Shown here: positions 1 to 13,500 of the stretch, in pieces
Layout of the letters: every line of letters starts with the position of its first letter
How positions within the stretch are numbered: position 1 is the first letter of the stretch
DNA from: Aquilaria yunnanensis
Taxonomy: Eukaryota > Streptophyta > Magnoliopsida > Malvales > Thymelaeaceae
Assembly (NCBI GenBank): GCA_039654915.1
Contig: CM077599.1
Coordinates: 9,860,501-9,924,500, forward strand
Length of the DNA: 64,000 nt
Direction of reading: 5' to 3'
The notes under the pieces: model-generated
Databases searched by the model: none
The model's input: the letters and a program-made list of their open reading frames with translations, nothing else
Told to the model about the DNA's origin: nothing
Made by a program: the position numbers and the translations under genes

Positions 1-3000
1 CTTCCACTGCTGTTGTGTTGAAGGTCAACCTTGCCTCAAACCTCTTTGCGTAGTTTTCCAAATTGGACGAATCACTTGATTGCAATGATCAATAAGCCTG
101 ACATCCCTCTAATTGGGTGAATAACCTGATCTCAACGCTCGGCCTTTCCATGCTGCTGAAAGGATGAAAACCTACCACGAGTAGAACGAGGCTAACATGG
201 GTAGGTGAAATCAACTTGATCGGGCACGTCCCAAAGTCTACCCACACCTTGAATTGTTGAATCCGAAAACCTAAAGCCTCCCCAACTACCAATTGAATGA
301 CATTAGAGGAAGAAGAGGAGAGACGAGGTTTGCTTGAGCTTAGATGAGACCAAAGTGAAACTAGGAATAAGATGGTATACAGATCAATTTGGTTTACAAA
401 ACTTACTAAAAGATAAAATAGTGTAAAGAATTTGAAACAACCTAAAATGATAAACTGTGCAAAGAATGTGGGATGAAATTTTTGACATATGAAGATTAAT
501 CATTAGTAATTTTTTACATTTAAACATTGATGACGGAAAATTTTAATAGCTTGTTAGATGACAAAAATTTCTAACGTGTTTTTGGAAAAGCATCAACGTG
601 AAGACATGATAAAAGATTTTTAGTGTTTTAAAAGCAAATTATTGCATGCAATCACCGCAATCTAAATTTACACAAACTAAATATTTTTATAATGGATACA
701 TAAGTTACATGAGTCAAACTATTAAGGGAAATGGTTGGATTAAACCTTCAATTGGTTAACCTGAGCAAATCGGGACTTCTAAACTTGTAATCAAAGACAA
801 CATCAAAATTCTGATGTGTGTTTTCAAATAAACCCTCTGCCAATTAAATTAGGGTACTTGGAACGCGTCATGGGAGTCTTGTTTTATGCACATGTTTGCC
901 AACTGTGGCCCTCTAAAATTGGAGTTAATTGGATATTCTCTTCCTTGTAGAAATCATTTCCTATTAAATGCTTTTTTAATTAGAACTCTTAGTTAGGATT
1001 CTCTGAAAACCTTTCTATGGTGTGGGCTAGATTCAGATGCTATTCCCCAAAGGGTCAGACCCAATATGACATTAACACGTCCCCTAGTAAATGTGACATA
1101 TGAGCTCATACATTTTTCATGACTCAGACATGATATGATAGCTTTTGAAGGTGAATGCCTATTTTATATTACCTTAAACATGTTTGTATGTGTGTGAGAT
1201 TCACATCAACTAAGGCCACATGGCCCTCCGTTATTGGCTCATTTTTCACCACCATTATGATAGTGGGTTGGTTGTTACTCAAATATAATGGCAGTTTATT
1301 TCACATTAATGTAATTAAAGAGATCCAATTAATGGCGGGTTGGGACGCAAGTTGGGATAATTATTTGAAACTAGCCATAGTTGTTGGTGTATTTACGAAG
1401 AGTGCCATCTCGTGCCTCGGAGGTTTCTCTCCATCGACGCTGCCTAGACTACAACCCTAACCGTCGACGTGAAGATGACATTGAACATCCACCGGTCGGA
1501 ATACATCGTCTACAGCTAGGAATCAGAGAACGCGCGGAATGGGTCACCGGTCCAAGGTCCGATTGGGAGCAGTATGAGATGGAGAGGCAGAGGAAGGTCG
1601 TGGTCCGTTCTAGCAAAACAAGGCCCTTGGTTCTCTCTTCCCCGCCGCCGACATTCAAGCTAACTTGGAGAACAAAAGCCTCTGCCCACTGCCATTCGCC
1701 ATCGCCTCAGATTTGAGAGGTAGAACATGATTTGGTGATGACTGGCAGACGAAAATAATCCGATTCAAGGTTAGGGGAGGCCGGCGGAGCTTAATCAGGA
1801 GCTTGACAGACGGTGACGACTTGCGGATCCATCTGAGCGGGAGCGGGGAGAGAAGACAAAGTTACGGTTTAACCAGGGACATGTAGACGTAAATCAAACC
1901 AATTTTCTGTCTTAATTTTAAACTTAACCCGCGGATCCTCTTAACCTGTTTTAAACCTGCCTCATGCCCGCGAAAAATGCATCTCCATTAATGCCATTAA
2001 TTTAAAACGAACTATGTAGTTGTAAATGCCTCTTGTTTTCTGTGCTTTCTTCTCTGATTCTCCAACCACCACTACATCAGCCGCCCGCGGGCGCTCAATT
2101 CGCAGCTTCTTCATCAAAATTCTTATACTTGTGGTTTTGTTTATTCTTTTTCACTGTTGCCCAGATCCGTTCCCCACGCCAAGCAATGTTGATCGTCTAT
2201 TTTCTCTCCTAGCTTTCCAGGTGGCTCGCAGATTTGCCACGTGAAAGGCAGGCAGCGGTCCAAAGTCCCAACAGGGTGACAAGCACGCGGCATCAATGGC
2301 ATTGCTAGAGGGGCTGGCGAGCCATTGCCAACACGCTCTCGGTGGAGTCCATGGGTTGCCACTAAGAAAAATTATTGACATGCACACCCTCCGACGGTCC
2401 GACCACCACCGAGCGGCTAACTTCAAGCTAGCCCCCATTGCCTCTTCACCCCATTTAAATTTCAAAAGTAATTTTGTTATTTATCAATTTTAATTTTGAA
2501 AAATAAACATTATATACTCATTTGCACTAATATTCATAATTTCGAAAAAAAATTAGAAAAAGACAAGCAGTTTACGATAGATGGAACATTGTTGTCGTTC
2601 TTTTAAAAGAAAAATTCCAAAGGCTGGTAGGATTGCAGTACAGCGACCGGCTCATATATGTTACTCTAGTTCTCTGTTCCATGCTTCCATTGATCCCGAA
2701 AAACCAAAGGACTTGGTACCTCAAACCTCAAAATCCTTATTACAAGAGACCTAGAACAGCAGAGTAGCAAATTGAGTCTAAAGGTACCAGAAAAAAGAAG
2801 ATAGTCGCTACCTAATATATACGGCTACACAAAGCCAATGTACAAACAGCCCCAACAATCGGCGGTGAATTTCCACGATGGCATTTCTGGTTTTTTAACA
2901 ATTTCACGAGAGAAAGAATTATAAAAGAGAGCAGTAAAACCATGCGGAAATCCAAAAGTTCTGTTAAAACTTAATTCAGGACAACTGTAAGTTAAAGCGA

Positions 3001-3121
3001 GGGTAACAAAAACCTGCAACCCAGACTTTTCCTCGGCTAAGGTGTACAAAATTTAATGCTCGCGATTGACTGCTGAAACCTCATCCACAGGAACTAGAAA
3101 CAAGTGCTCATCACTGAAAAC
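1..3121. other. Intergenic region downstream of eIF3b, no gene recognised
   Basis: No reading frame here resembles a known protein. The stretch is mostly AT-rich, with two GC-richer islands at about 1,390-1,870 and 2,040-2,460 that contain only short open frames. Such islands inside AT-rich DNA resemble the cores of non-autonomous transposons seen further right, but I could not find flanking inverted repeats or target duplications. The last few hundred bases before 3,122 should include the eIF3b 3' UTR. Confidence 0.5.
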
Positions 3122-6100
3122 TCACTCTTCCACCTCTTCTGAGACCTCTAACAACTCCTCGACCTCAACTTCTTTAGCCTCGTATTCCTCTTCCTCGTCA
3201 CTAGCTTCTCCATCCCTTAGCATCTGTCTCTCCAGTTTTTCTTCTTCATAAAACCGCCACCATTCGTTCACCCATTTGTCCCACTCATCCTTCAACTGTC
3301 TCCTCCTCTCATGTTCCTGCTCACTCAATAGCATTGAAACATCCTGGTCCTCTGCCTCATACTTCTTACTGTACCTTTTCAGGTTCTTTGCAATCTCTTC
3401 CTCCTTCTCAGGTGTCAGGAATGACAGAGGCCTTGGGCGCCATAGGAACTGAAAATGGAAGGAATTATCAAAAGGAACAGCGAAATGCCAAAAAACTTTA
3501 GTACAAGCTAAAAGGCCGAGTAAAATATATAGCTGCAGTTATGTTAACCTGAAACAGATATTCCAGCCTACCTGGAAGAAATGGTCCCTCAGTATCCTAT
3601 AAAGTAGTTTCCCATTGAAGGACCATATGTTGAAACCATTCTCCATTTCATGAACAGAAGTCACAGCACTTGCGACATACCTAAAGATGGAAATAACAAA
3701 TTCATAGGCAAAGGATCAGTCCAGGATTCTCAATGTAGCACCAACAGCATTGGCTAAAAAATAGGGAAAACTAGAATCACCTTCCAGTAGGATCCCATTC
3801 AATATCTGTTGCCATAAAATGTTCAGCAGTTGCCATGGTCTCAAGCTCATCGACATCAAAAAATTCTAATTGACCGTTGAAACCCTTCAATCCAGCAAGC
3901 ACCATGAAACGACCGGTTGGTGACCAGAACAAAGCATTCGCCTGCTTGCCCTTCAGAGTAGTGAGCTTTGAGACTCGGCCAGTATGGTGAGCAGTCCGCA
4001 TGGAATAAAAGCTAATGTCAGGCTTTGGGTTATCACCATGTATGACAGCAAATCTGTGACCCTTGGGTTCCCATGCAAATGCAATGATCTTGTCATTCTT
4101 ATTGTCAAGCTCCAAAACCTCAATTGGTATGTCCCTTTCTTTTATGCGGAAGAGTTCAAAGCCTGTGTAGGTGCTTTTCTTAGTCTTCGTATAGCGATCA
4201 ACCTTGACAGCAAGGTAGTCACCGTTGCTTTGCCAATACATCTTGCAATCACTAACACTGAACAGATTCTTCTGCCTCATCTCAGTTTTCTCAGGGATTT
4301 GAACAAGACTAACCTGCACAATACATTCAGCTAGTGCATAAAATGCAAGTAATACAAAGGACAGTAGCCTGATCAAATTGCAGGTGCAGTACTAACCCTT
4401 GCTGGTTGATTGCCACCACCAAGCTCAGGAACAAAGAGTGCAAAGATTGGATCAGTGGGTGACCAGCTGAAATCCACAACATTTTCAACCTTCAAGGATT
4501 TCTTCTGGATGAGGCTAAAAGTCTCTGTTTCATAAACAGAAATCATATTTTTCCCAAGCTTTGCAAAATATTTGTCCTCTCTTCCACCTCCCCATCTGGA
4601 AAATCAATAAAGCTTGCCCCATCAACAAGGAGGCAAAGCAAAAAAGAAAGCAAAGAAATAATCATCAATAGCAAGTGACCTGAAAACTGGCCAAGACACT
4701 CCAGCAACTCCACCAGCTCCCCCCATTGCAAATTCATCAGCACTTCCTTTAAAATCTCTCATCAATTTCCCCATTCTCACATCAAAAATATTAATTACAA
4801 CCCTCTGCAGAAACAATTTTATATCAGAATCACTTTAAAGTCACAATACAAATAAAACAAAGCAAGAAGTAAAAGCTCACATTTGCGTCACGAGGATTGC
4901 TTGGCTCATGACTGCTATAAGTCACCAGATATTTTTCACCAGGAGAAAAGTCAATGAGTTTGACCTACATCGATTGCAAGATGACTTCAACAAAAAGGCA
5001 GATACATGCAATAGGTTGGCTTTGGAAGAAAAAAACAACCAACCTGTGGATGAGCATAACGCATTAATCGATTGAAGGTGTTAGCACCTCCCCAGACAGC
5101 AGCCCCCTGCCTGTGGAGCGTTGCTAAGTATGTCCCTAGAGGGGACCACTGCACAAAACTTTCGGTCCAGTACTGTGAAAAACATACACATGATGAATTC
5201 TTCCAGCACTTCAATCATGCCATGTCAAGTGAACTACAGAATAAACAACAAGAACTACTGTCTACTCACATTACGCTTGTACACAAGCTCAGTCTTGGAC
5301 TGCCTTGCATCATTCCAGAGAACTTCAGTATCTGTGCCAGCCCGAATCACAAACTGATCACGTGCCTTTTCATCCATAAGCCACTTTTGAAGATTCTCCT
5401 GCATTATCAATTTAAATACATGCCCTCGTGAGTCAAAATCAACAGTCACAGCATGTGCTGGACAAGAAAACTTACTGTCCTTCCCCTTGTCGTCCTATGA
5501 TAAAAACAAAACACAGGCACACTAAAGCAGCATTCTACTTTAAAGACTTAAACTACTATCTAAATTTGAGATTAATTTGATATAAATTTTTCTATGTAGT
5601 AGTGTTAATGGAAGCACCAATAAACTTTCTTTGCCATCAAAAGCCAATCTGTTTCTCTCCCTCCAAACTATCCACTAGAATCCTAAAAGGATCAAATGGC
5701 GCCACTTTTCTTGCCTTTTCCAACAGCAATCCAATACCTAAATCAGGCTTCATTAGCCAGTTCAAGTCTGCAAGATAGGAATTCTGGAAAACTAGCCTTC
5801 ATTCAAGCCAAAACTCAAAATCTTCCTACCCGTTTCTAAAACAGAAGTTCATAAGGTAAATAGCATAAAGGAACTCCTTAGATGATCAGCAAAATAAGGT
5901 CCGGACATGAAAAGAACAGAACAAATAGACAACTACTTAAGCCAGGGAAATCTTATGAGAGGACTAATTTTCTTTGGGACCACAAAACTTCGGGTAACAT
6001 CACAGAATATGCAAAAGCTCAAGACACCAAAAACGGGAAGCATCACAATGCCCACTACCAAGGACTCGCACTAAACCCTAATTTAGTAAGAGGAGAGGGG

Positions 6101-6831
6101 AAAATCAGGAAGACAAACAATTACCCCTGGTGTGTATGGCTTGATTTCGGGAGGAGCCCACTCATCTGGAACCCTCATGTACTTGTCAAAATCATCAAAC
6201 CTGTTCACCCTGAAAATATGGGACTTATCGAGCTTATACTCGTTTGTTTTCTCCAGCGCCAGCTCAGCTTCCTGTACACAAATACATAGCGAAGATTACA
6301 TTCAGGTTTTTCCCCATTTCAATGCACACGCAAAGAATTCAAATCTTGGTGGTTCCAGATAGGAGACCTGAGCGGTATTGAACTCTATGAAACAATAACC
6401 CAACGTTTTTTTGGTATCGGGATCAACAGGCATCCAAAGGCCATCCTCTTTAATCACACCCATCTGGCTGTAGATTTTGCGAATAACTCCTTCAAGCTTC
6501 TCGAACTTCTCCGGAGGAACAACCGGTAGATTGTCGACCACGATGATGTTTCCGAAACCGGAGTCGAACTCCATCTGCTCATCTTGATACACGTCCTCAT
6601 CGTCACTACGCTCAAAGCAATTGGCGAAACAAGCCGTTGAGCTCATCCTGAATCCTAGAATTTACCATTATTTTCCGTGAATTTCGAAAACCTACGAATC
6701 AAAACATACCTGATGATGCCGAAGTTCTCGCTGGGAGGAAGCTTAATAGAATTAAAGTCGACTTGCGAGAAATCGATGCCGAGGCGGGACGCCGTCGCCT
6801 CTATCTCGTTCATTATCATGACGTCCGCCAT
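3122..6831 (-). CDS. EIF3B: Eukaryotic translation initiation factor 3 subunit B
   Basis: Scaffold subunit of cytoplasmic eIF3, which helps load the 43S complex on mRNA. My model has 11 exons: 6831-6710, 6647-6368, 6271-6125, 5398-5270, 5172-5044, 4964-4881, 4804-4680, 4595-4397, 4313-3781, 3680-3572 and 3448-3122. All introns are GT-AG. The total is 2,184 nt, or 727 aa, close to the roughly 710 aa of other plant eIF3b. An RRM lies near residues 74-150, with RNP2 IIVVDNLPVV and RNP1 GYCFIEF. An eIF2A/WD40-type propeller follows, with blocks such as FSVSDCKMYWQS and FAWEPKGHRFAVIHGD. The C-terminal helical tail is strongly acidic and ends in SEEVEE. The start MADVMIMNE is the first ATG of exon 1; a second ATG opens exon 2 (MSST), but the upstream exon is in frame and conserved. 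The gene is divergent from psaK. Confidence 0.96.
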
Positions 6832-7367
6832 GATTTCGTTCAGCCTCTTCTGCTAATCGTCTTCTCTGTCGCTAGATTTCAACAGCGACTGCCAGAAACT
6901 AGGGTTTTGCTTCCTGCTGCCACTACCTTGCTACTTGGTAGGAACTCTGGAAGACGGTTCCGCTGTGGGGGCGACTACTGATGCTGTTAGGCTTAATTTT
7001 AGGCCTGAAAACTGGGCTGCTGAAGGAGACACAGGCCCGCATTTAGCCCAATTAGATGACAGATTTTTGGGCTTTTCCGTAGATGGGTTACTTACAACAT
7101 GGCATCACACGCAGAATCCGTATGCAGCAGAAATTCGGGACCTTATCCAACTAAAATCAATAAGAGAGTACCACGTCAGCAACAAAGTATCTGAGTGTAT
7201 CCAATTTTGGCTCTCCGAAGCCACAAATCGGTCATGTGGCTCTGGTTGGGGTGGGAGCGGGAGTTGATCTAGGAGCTTAAGTGAAAGAACCGGGCCAATT
7301 GCTCCGGTGACTCGATTGCAACTTTTTCAAACTTCGTGAAAGTCGAAAGTAACCCAGAGCTACAACA
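6832..7367. promoter_or_regulatory. Shared divergent promoter region of eIF3b and psaK
   Basis: These 536 bp separate the two start codons and must hold both 5' UTRs and promoters. On the psaK side there is a GATAAG I-box on the minus strand at about 7,142-7,147 and an ACGT-core element CCACGTCAG at about 7,171-7,179. An ATCCAATT CCAAT-type box lies at about 7,198-7,205. I-box plus ACGT-core is the usual pattern of light-regulated photosynthesis genes, which fits psaK. No convincing TATA box is visible for either gene. That either element is used is inference. Confidence 0.5.
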
Positions 7368-7957
7368 ATGGCAGCGACCATGAACATGATGACAACTCCG
7401 TCTCAATTCAGTTGCCTGACTCCCAAATTCTCAGCAGCTCCAGTTCCAAGCTTGGTTAGTTCTTCAATTGCCCTGTATATAAGTATACCTTTTGATCTGC
7501 AGATCTCTTTAGGCGTTCTGTTCTCTACATGATCTTAATGCAGGTGGCTGTTCCGGTCAGGCGCAAGGGGAAGGGAGCTCTGGGTGCTCGTTGTGGGTTC
7601 ATTGGCTCTTCCACAAATCTGGTGAAGCATTTCTCCTTGTCCTCTGTTCTGACGTAAAGTTTGGAGTGAAGTTTTGAATAATTTTTTTTTTTTTTATGTA
7701 CTGGGTTGGGGGGCACGAAATGACAACAGATAATGGTGGCATCTACGAGCCTGATGCTGTTTGCGGGGAGATTTGGGCTGGCACCATCAGCGAACAGGAA
7801 GGCGACGGCTGGGCTGAAGCTTGAGGTTAGGGAATCCGGGTTACAGACCGGAGACCCGGCAGGGTTTACCCTGGCAGACACCTTGGCCTGTGGCAGTGTT
7901 GGCCACATCATTGGTGTTGGGGTTGTCCTCGGCCTTAAGAACATTGGTGCCTTGTAA
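7368..7957 (+). CDS. PSAK: Photosystem I reaction centre subunit X, psaK (nuclear, chloroplast-targeted)
   Basis: PsaK is a small thylakoid protein with two membrane spans at the edge of PSI, next to the Lhca2/Lhca3 side of the antenna. Exons are 7368-7454, 7544-7621 and 7730-7957, all GT-AG, giving 130 aa, the usual plant precursor length. The first ~45 residues are a Ser/Thr/Pro-rich basic transit peptide ([14 protein letters not shown]...). The mature part begins around [16 protein letters not shown] and shows the family's signature stretches [20 protein letters not shown] and [20 protein letters not shown]. The splice sites fall inside conserved sequence (SSTNL|IMV), which fixes the model. 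The gene is intact and divergently paired with eIF3b. Confidence 0.97.
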
Positions 7958-8520
7958 ATTTGAAGCTTTGATTTAATTGTAATTTCAGTGTGTTTGATCT
8001 GACATTTATAGTTCCACCCTGCTTCTGCTGTGTATGTTTACCCCAAAGTTCAATTTTTCAGCATTCCCTGATGTGCTTATTATTATATAGCTGTTGTTCA
8101 TCAGGCTGCTCGAGTTTTTCCTTCTCTTTCTCGGCTTCCAGTGGGCAAGTAGTTGTGACTTGCTGACTAAGAAAGGCTTTCGGTACCTATGGATAACATT
8201 CTGTGCGCTAAACTGATTTACATTGATTATTTTAAGATATTTACATGGCCTTCTGATCTATTACATAGTGTATACGTACATGAGTAAAAGATAGCTGCTT
8301 CATGTGCTGTTGTTCGTGCTCTTACTTCACTTGATTGTTGTTTTTTCTCAATTTACTCACTGCTTGATTTCGCAGAATTCCTAATGAAATACGATGAGGT
8401 TGAGTGAATATAAGAGTGGAAATTGGGAGACCAAGTAAGTCGATAGAAATTATTGGAACTATTTAATATATGAGAGTATTTAGATGGGTAGACTAAACAA
8501 TTACTTAGTTTTGTGCGTCG
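7958..8520. other. psaK 3' flank
   Basis: AT-rich sequence after the psaK stop codon. It should contain the 3' UTR and polyadenylation region. No gene, RNA or repeat was recognised. Confidence 0.4.
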
Positions 8521-8529
8521 TTGAAAAAT

Positions 8530-8881
8530 GGGTAAATATCTCTAATTGTCCATAAACTATGCTTATATTGCTTAATCGTCCTAAAACTATTTGGTATTAC
8601 ACCACTCGTCATAAAACTATTTAATTGTTGATATTTCATCCTCCTGTCAACTAAACCGTTAAATACGGATAAAAAAGTGATACTACATCAGCAGCCATAT
8701 CATTTTTATATACCACATCAATAATCATGTCGTTTTTTCTGTCTATATTTAACGATTTAGTTGACGGTAAGATAAAATAGCAACAATTAAATAGTTTCAG
8801 AATAAGTGATACAATGCTTGATAATTTCGGGATTATTAAGAAACATGTGCATAGTTGAGGGACAACTAGAGATATTTACCC
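8530..8881. mobile_element. MULE-type MITE, 352 bp
   Basis: The ends are GGGTAAATATCTCTA and its inverse. Most of the element is inverted repeat: about 165 bp on each side can be aligned by eye with moderate divergence (shared blocks include AAACTATTTAATTGTTG and CGTCAACTAAA). It is flanked by a perfect 9-bp target duplication TTGAAAAAT at 8521-8529 and 8882-8890. Long inverted repeats plus a 9-bp duplication are the hallmark of Mutator-like elements. There is no coding capacity. Confidence 0.88.
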
Positions 8882-8890
8882 TTGAAAAAT

Positions 8891-10529
8891 GGAAGCCTCA
8901 CTTGCGCACAAATGAAATTAGCATTGACTTTATCAGAACTAACCCAATAAATGCACTTCAAAAATCTAATTACTCCCCAAAGATTTCATGATAACGACTA
9001 CATCCATATACAGCAACATGCACACTTCTACCACAATAATGAAAAACTACTATAAAAATAAGTTTATACTCCACATGAGTAAAGCTAATGAAGTTGAGTG
9101 GAACGGCCAAAAAAAGAAAGCACCAAAAACAGACATATCAATGTAGGGATATGATTGTAAAATGTAAGATGAAACAAACTTATGACAGCACAATTATTCC
9201 ATTGATACAATGATAGGTGTTCATGTAGATACAAATATAAATGGAAAGAGAATAAGGGTAGAATTCAACAATTGTGAAAATTGGAGGTCCAAAACCGACA
9301 CTAACTCTAGAGAAAAAGAACACATGTTGAGGCATCATAAGGAATGTTTTTGGGCAAGTGGCAACAATGTGGGTGGAGAAAAGAACTCACACATTAGATG
9401 GCATAAAAAGGGCTCATCCAGTTACCACGTCTTTATGTGATCTCCTTGCAACGTTTCCATGTCTTCCTACCAAGTGATGATGATCATTTTACTTGCAAAT
9501 AAACACTTCTCACCATAACAACATCGCCTTAGCTATGGAAAACACCAAATCCCATCAAAACAGTGTCATTTCTTAAGAATACGCGGCGCATCTTCTTTCC
9601 TCTCACACCCTTTACAAAATTCTATATAGACTCTCCAACCAACCCTTGCCTACTACCTTCCAATACACCCAAGGTCATGTGCAGTGCGTCACACTTAGAG
9701 GATGCCCTAATGACAATATGCACAAGATCCATGTTCATATAAATGACATTTTTTTTTCATGTTGACAATCAATCTATTACTCGATTCTCGTCATCTGAGT
9801 TTGGGACCAACTATCAAAAGGTATGCAATGTTATAATTTGGCCACACTAATTAAAATTTTTCAATTTAGTCCTAAAATAACAAATTTGTCCCATAAACTT
9901 TTAGAAACTCTACAAAACAATTTCTTAGCTTATATCAAATTTAAAAATATGCCATAGAAGGAAATTTTAAATTTTAGTTACAGTTCTAAAAGTTTAAAGA
10001 AACCAACAAAATGTATCAATCAAACAGAGGAAAGTTACTTTATTTATCCTTTGTGAGATGTGAGCTGGATGAGCAAGTTATGATTATATTTTATGGTTCT
10101 TATTTTCCATGTATTTTATTTTTTGTTCTCACAATGTTACTTTTTAACTATTTTAAGAAATTTTCAACCAAACACAAACTTAAAAAAACTAGTGTCTAGT
10201 GTTTGAAAATGACTAAATATATTAAAGAGATTAATTCTGCAGGAGAATTTAAAGAATTTGGCAAAGGGTAATTCTGGATTCTAAAAAAGAAATTCTCAAC
10301 GCCAGCATGCGTGCTATGCTATGCGTTTTGATAGTTTATCCACAAACGAAAAGCAAAACACGTGCTATGCGCATGCGTGCGCCCCTTGGCTCTAAGCTCT
10401 AACACAACTTTCCTACTCCAACCGTCCCCCGCCGCGACGGTCTTTAGAGCGCAACTACACGAACGGGGGAGGCCCAGAAACTTCGGACGCCATAGCCGAG
10501 AGCGGAGAGGCAAGGAAGAGATCTCCACA
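8891..10529. other. Intergenic region upstream of DDB1
   Basis: AT-rich DNA without recognisable genes up to about 10,300. The proximal 200 bp before DDB1 become GC-richer. They include a palindromic CACGTG at about 10,360 and alternating GCATGCGTGCG sequence, and are likely the DDB1 promoter and 5' UTR. Nothing else could be supported. Confidence 0.4.
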
Positions 10530-13500
10530 ATGAGCATATGGAACTACGCCGTCACGGCTCACAAGCCCACCAACGTGACTCACTCATGCGTCGGCAATTT
10601 CACAGGCCCTCAGGAGCTCAATCTCATCATCGCGTATGCTTCCAGAACATAATTTAGTTCTTTTTTTTTTTCTCGCGCATTAGGAATCTCATCGTCTTTT
10701 CTTTTGGTCGCAAGTACGTTGGTCGGAATGAAACTAGGGCTTTTTTCCCTCAACTGAGTGTTTCAGTGCTGATTCTTCAGTGTATTCTTAGGGTTATCTA
10801 TTGGAATTTTTAGTGATCAAAGGTTTTGAACTTGTATTTTTTCAAGTCGATATTTTAGTATGCCTGGATTTGAGTATAATTCTGCGAGGTTTTAATCTTC
10901 TATTCGACACTCTTTCAGCAAATGTACGCGAATCGAAATCCACTTGCTTACCCCCCAGGGGCTGCAGGTATTTTCTATTTCGTATTCATCTTTTTCATGA
11001 TTGAGTGAGTTAGAAGTTGCATTTCTGGTACGTTCTCAGAGTTTTCTAGGCCGTGAATGTTGATTAGACTGGGAAAAAACAGTAGTTCTGTTACTAGTGT
11101 ATTTGCAATGAAATGGAAATGATCCATCTTTTCTGGAAATACAAATGATATATTTACCTCGCAGACCTGCATATTATTATTTGCTTACGCTATTTGTTTT
11201 GTTGTCTATTGTCTCCTTTTTTCTGACCAAGGGAAAAGGATTAAAGTCTTTGTGTATTTTTTTTCTCCTTTGCAGCCAATGTTGGACGTTCCAATCTATG
11301 GTAGAATTGCAACGCTTGAGCTTTTTCGTCCTCATGTGAGTACTGTTATACCCTCTCAACAAAACTATGTAGTTTGCAGTTTTCTTATCATTTATTATTT
11401 GTTTTTTGTTTTTTGCTTTTGTTTTGCAATTTGGAACAGGGTGATGCTCAGGACTTCCTTTTTATTGCAACTGAAAGATACAAATTCTGTGTCCTTCAAT
11501 GGGATGCAGAGGCATCAGAGCTCATTACAAGGTCTAGCAGTTCTGTGATGGTTATATTGCTCATCTTCCTTTTTCCAAATTTATTTGGCTGAATCACTAT
11601 CGAACTTTTTCTTACTATTTTCCCACTCTGTTATGTACAATACTCGCATTCTTTTGGTCTTTAGAGAAACAGATATTCATGGTCTTATACTTTATTTTTG
11701 GCATCTGTTGCTGTTCCTTGTTAAACTTCTTATTGTGCTTTTTTTGGGGTCCCAGTACGTTATTTGCCAAGTCTTACTTGTAGTCTGTGATATCACGCTT
11801 TTATTTGTTGATGACTCCCTCTTATTCCATGCAAGAAAGAAGATACTGAGCTCGAAAAGCACATTTCAACTTTTATGACCTTTGTGTTTCTTTTGGCTTC
11901 TTTGCAGTACATTCAAACAATAGCTATCATATTAAATGCTTATGGATTGCAGAGTATCTAAATTAAAATGCTACTTATAATAGTAATTTTCTCTGCACCA
12001 GAATAAGTCATTAACACTTAATACTCTCTTCTTGCAGAGCAATGGGTGATGTCTCTGACCGTATTGGCCGTCCTACTGACAATGGGCAGGTATTTCTTGT
12101 TTTGTAGTAGATTGGCTTTTCTTATTGTTGTGGTGGGTGCTTCAGCAAAACATCATCCTAATGGTTTTCTTCAATCTTGTTATTTTTGTAGATTGGCATA
12201 ATTGATCCTGATTGTAGGTTAATTGGACTACATTTGTATGATGGTCTATTTAAGGTATGTACCGATGATACTGCTTGTGTTATTCTGTTTCTTGGCCCAT
12301 GTACTACGTTGATCATTAACTCCTTTTCCACAGGATTTTTCTGGGGCATGAAAATATACATATTAACTTGTTGTATTTGCAGGTTATTCCTTTTGATAAT
12401 AAGGGGCAGCTAAAAGAAGCATTTAATATAAGGTATTTCTCTGACATCTTATTTATATTTCTCTCAATTGGGATTTCACTTAGTTTGCTAGGGAAGAGAT
12501 CGGATGTGGTACTAATTCGTGATGGGAATCAGTGCCGCCCGTTTGACTTTAAAATTTTATCTGGTTACATCCTTTCATCTGCCAACTGTACTTACCACTA
12601 CCATGGCACATCTTTTCTTTACGAAGGCTCGAGGAACTTCAAGTTTTGGATATTAAGTTCCTATACGGTTGCTCAAAACCCACCATTGTCGTTCTATACC
12701 AGGTGCCATTTTTCTTTTTCCATATATTGTTTACTTTAACTGTAATTTTGTTTGTTGTATAAAGTTTTTGTCTGTGGCGAACCATTGTGGGATTACCTTT
12801 CCTTCCTACCTTCCTTTCTTTCCTCCTCCTCCTCCTCCTTTTCTTCAGTTTTTTTTTTTTTTTGAGTTATCAGCTGGGGTTATCTTGTAATGAACTTGCA
12901 TGTCCGTATTTGATATTTCTAGAGACAGTATGCTCATGCCATACGAGTAAATGGAGATAGTGAATCCCAGAACAGATAGTTTTTGGTAGAACAAGGATTT
13001 GGTTTCAAAAGTATTGGCTGATTCTCTGATTCTAGAGAAGTCATCTTTTTCTCAAATTCTTTATCAAAAGTTCTATATGGATGTGTTTTGGAGCGACCTA
13101 AGCTTTAGATGCAACCATGCATGGAAAATTATTGCTTTAGTTGGACCTAAGAACACATATATTGAAGGTCGTACACAGTGTTTGTATCCTTTGCTCATAT
13201 ACTCATCCTGAATGTATGCTTTTCTTCTCTATATGATTCCTTGTATAGTGTGAATTTCCTACTGGCTTGCCTTTCTTCTGCAGTTCATATAGGTTAAGTT
13301 GGCTTAATGACTTCTTATGCCTATTTATTTCAGGACAACAAAGATGCTCGTCATGTCAAAACATATGAGGTTTCTCTTAAAGATAAGGACTTTGTTGAAG
13401 GACCATGGTCTCAAAACAATCTGGACAATGGAGCTAGTTTGCTGATACCTGTACCATCACCTCTCTGTGGTGTAATCATTATCGGAGAAGAAACAATTGT

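Noticed and set aside
1155..1716. Overlapping open frames of about 100 codons in a GC-rich patch
   Set aside because: No recognisable domain, no splice structure and no homology that I can see; probably chance frames or a transposon core.
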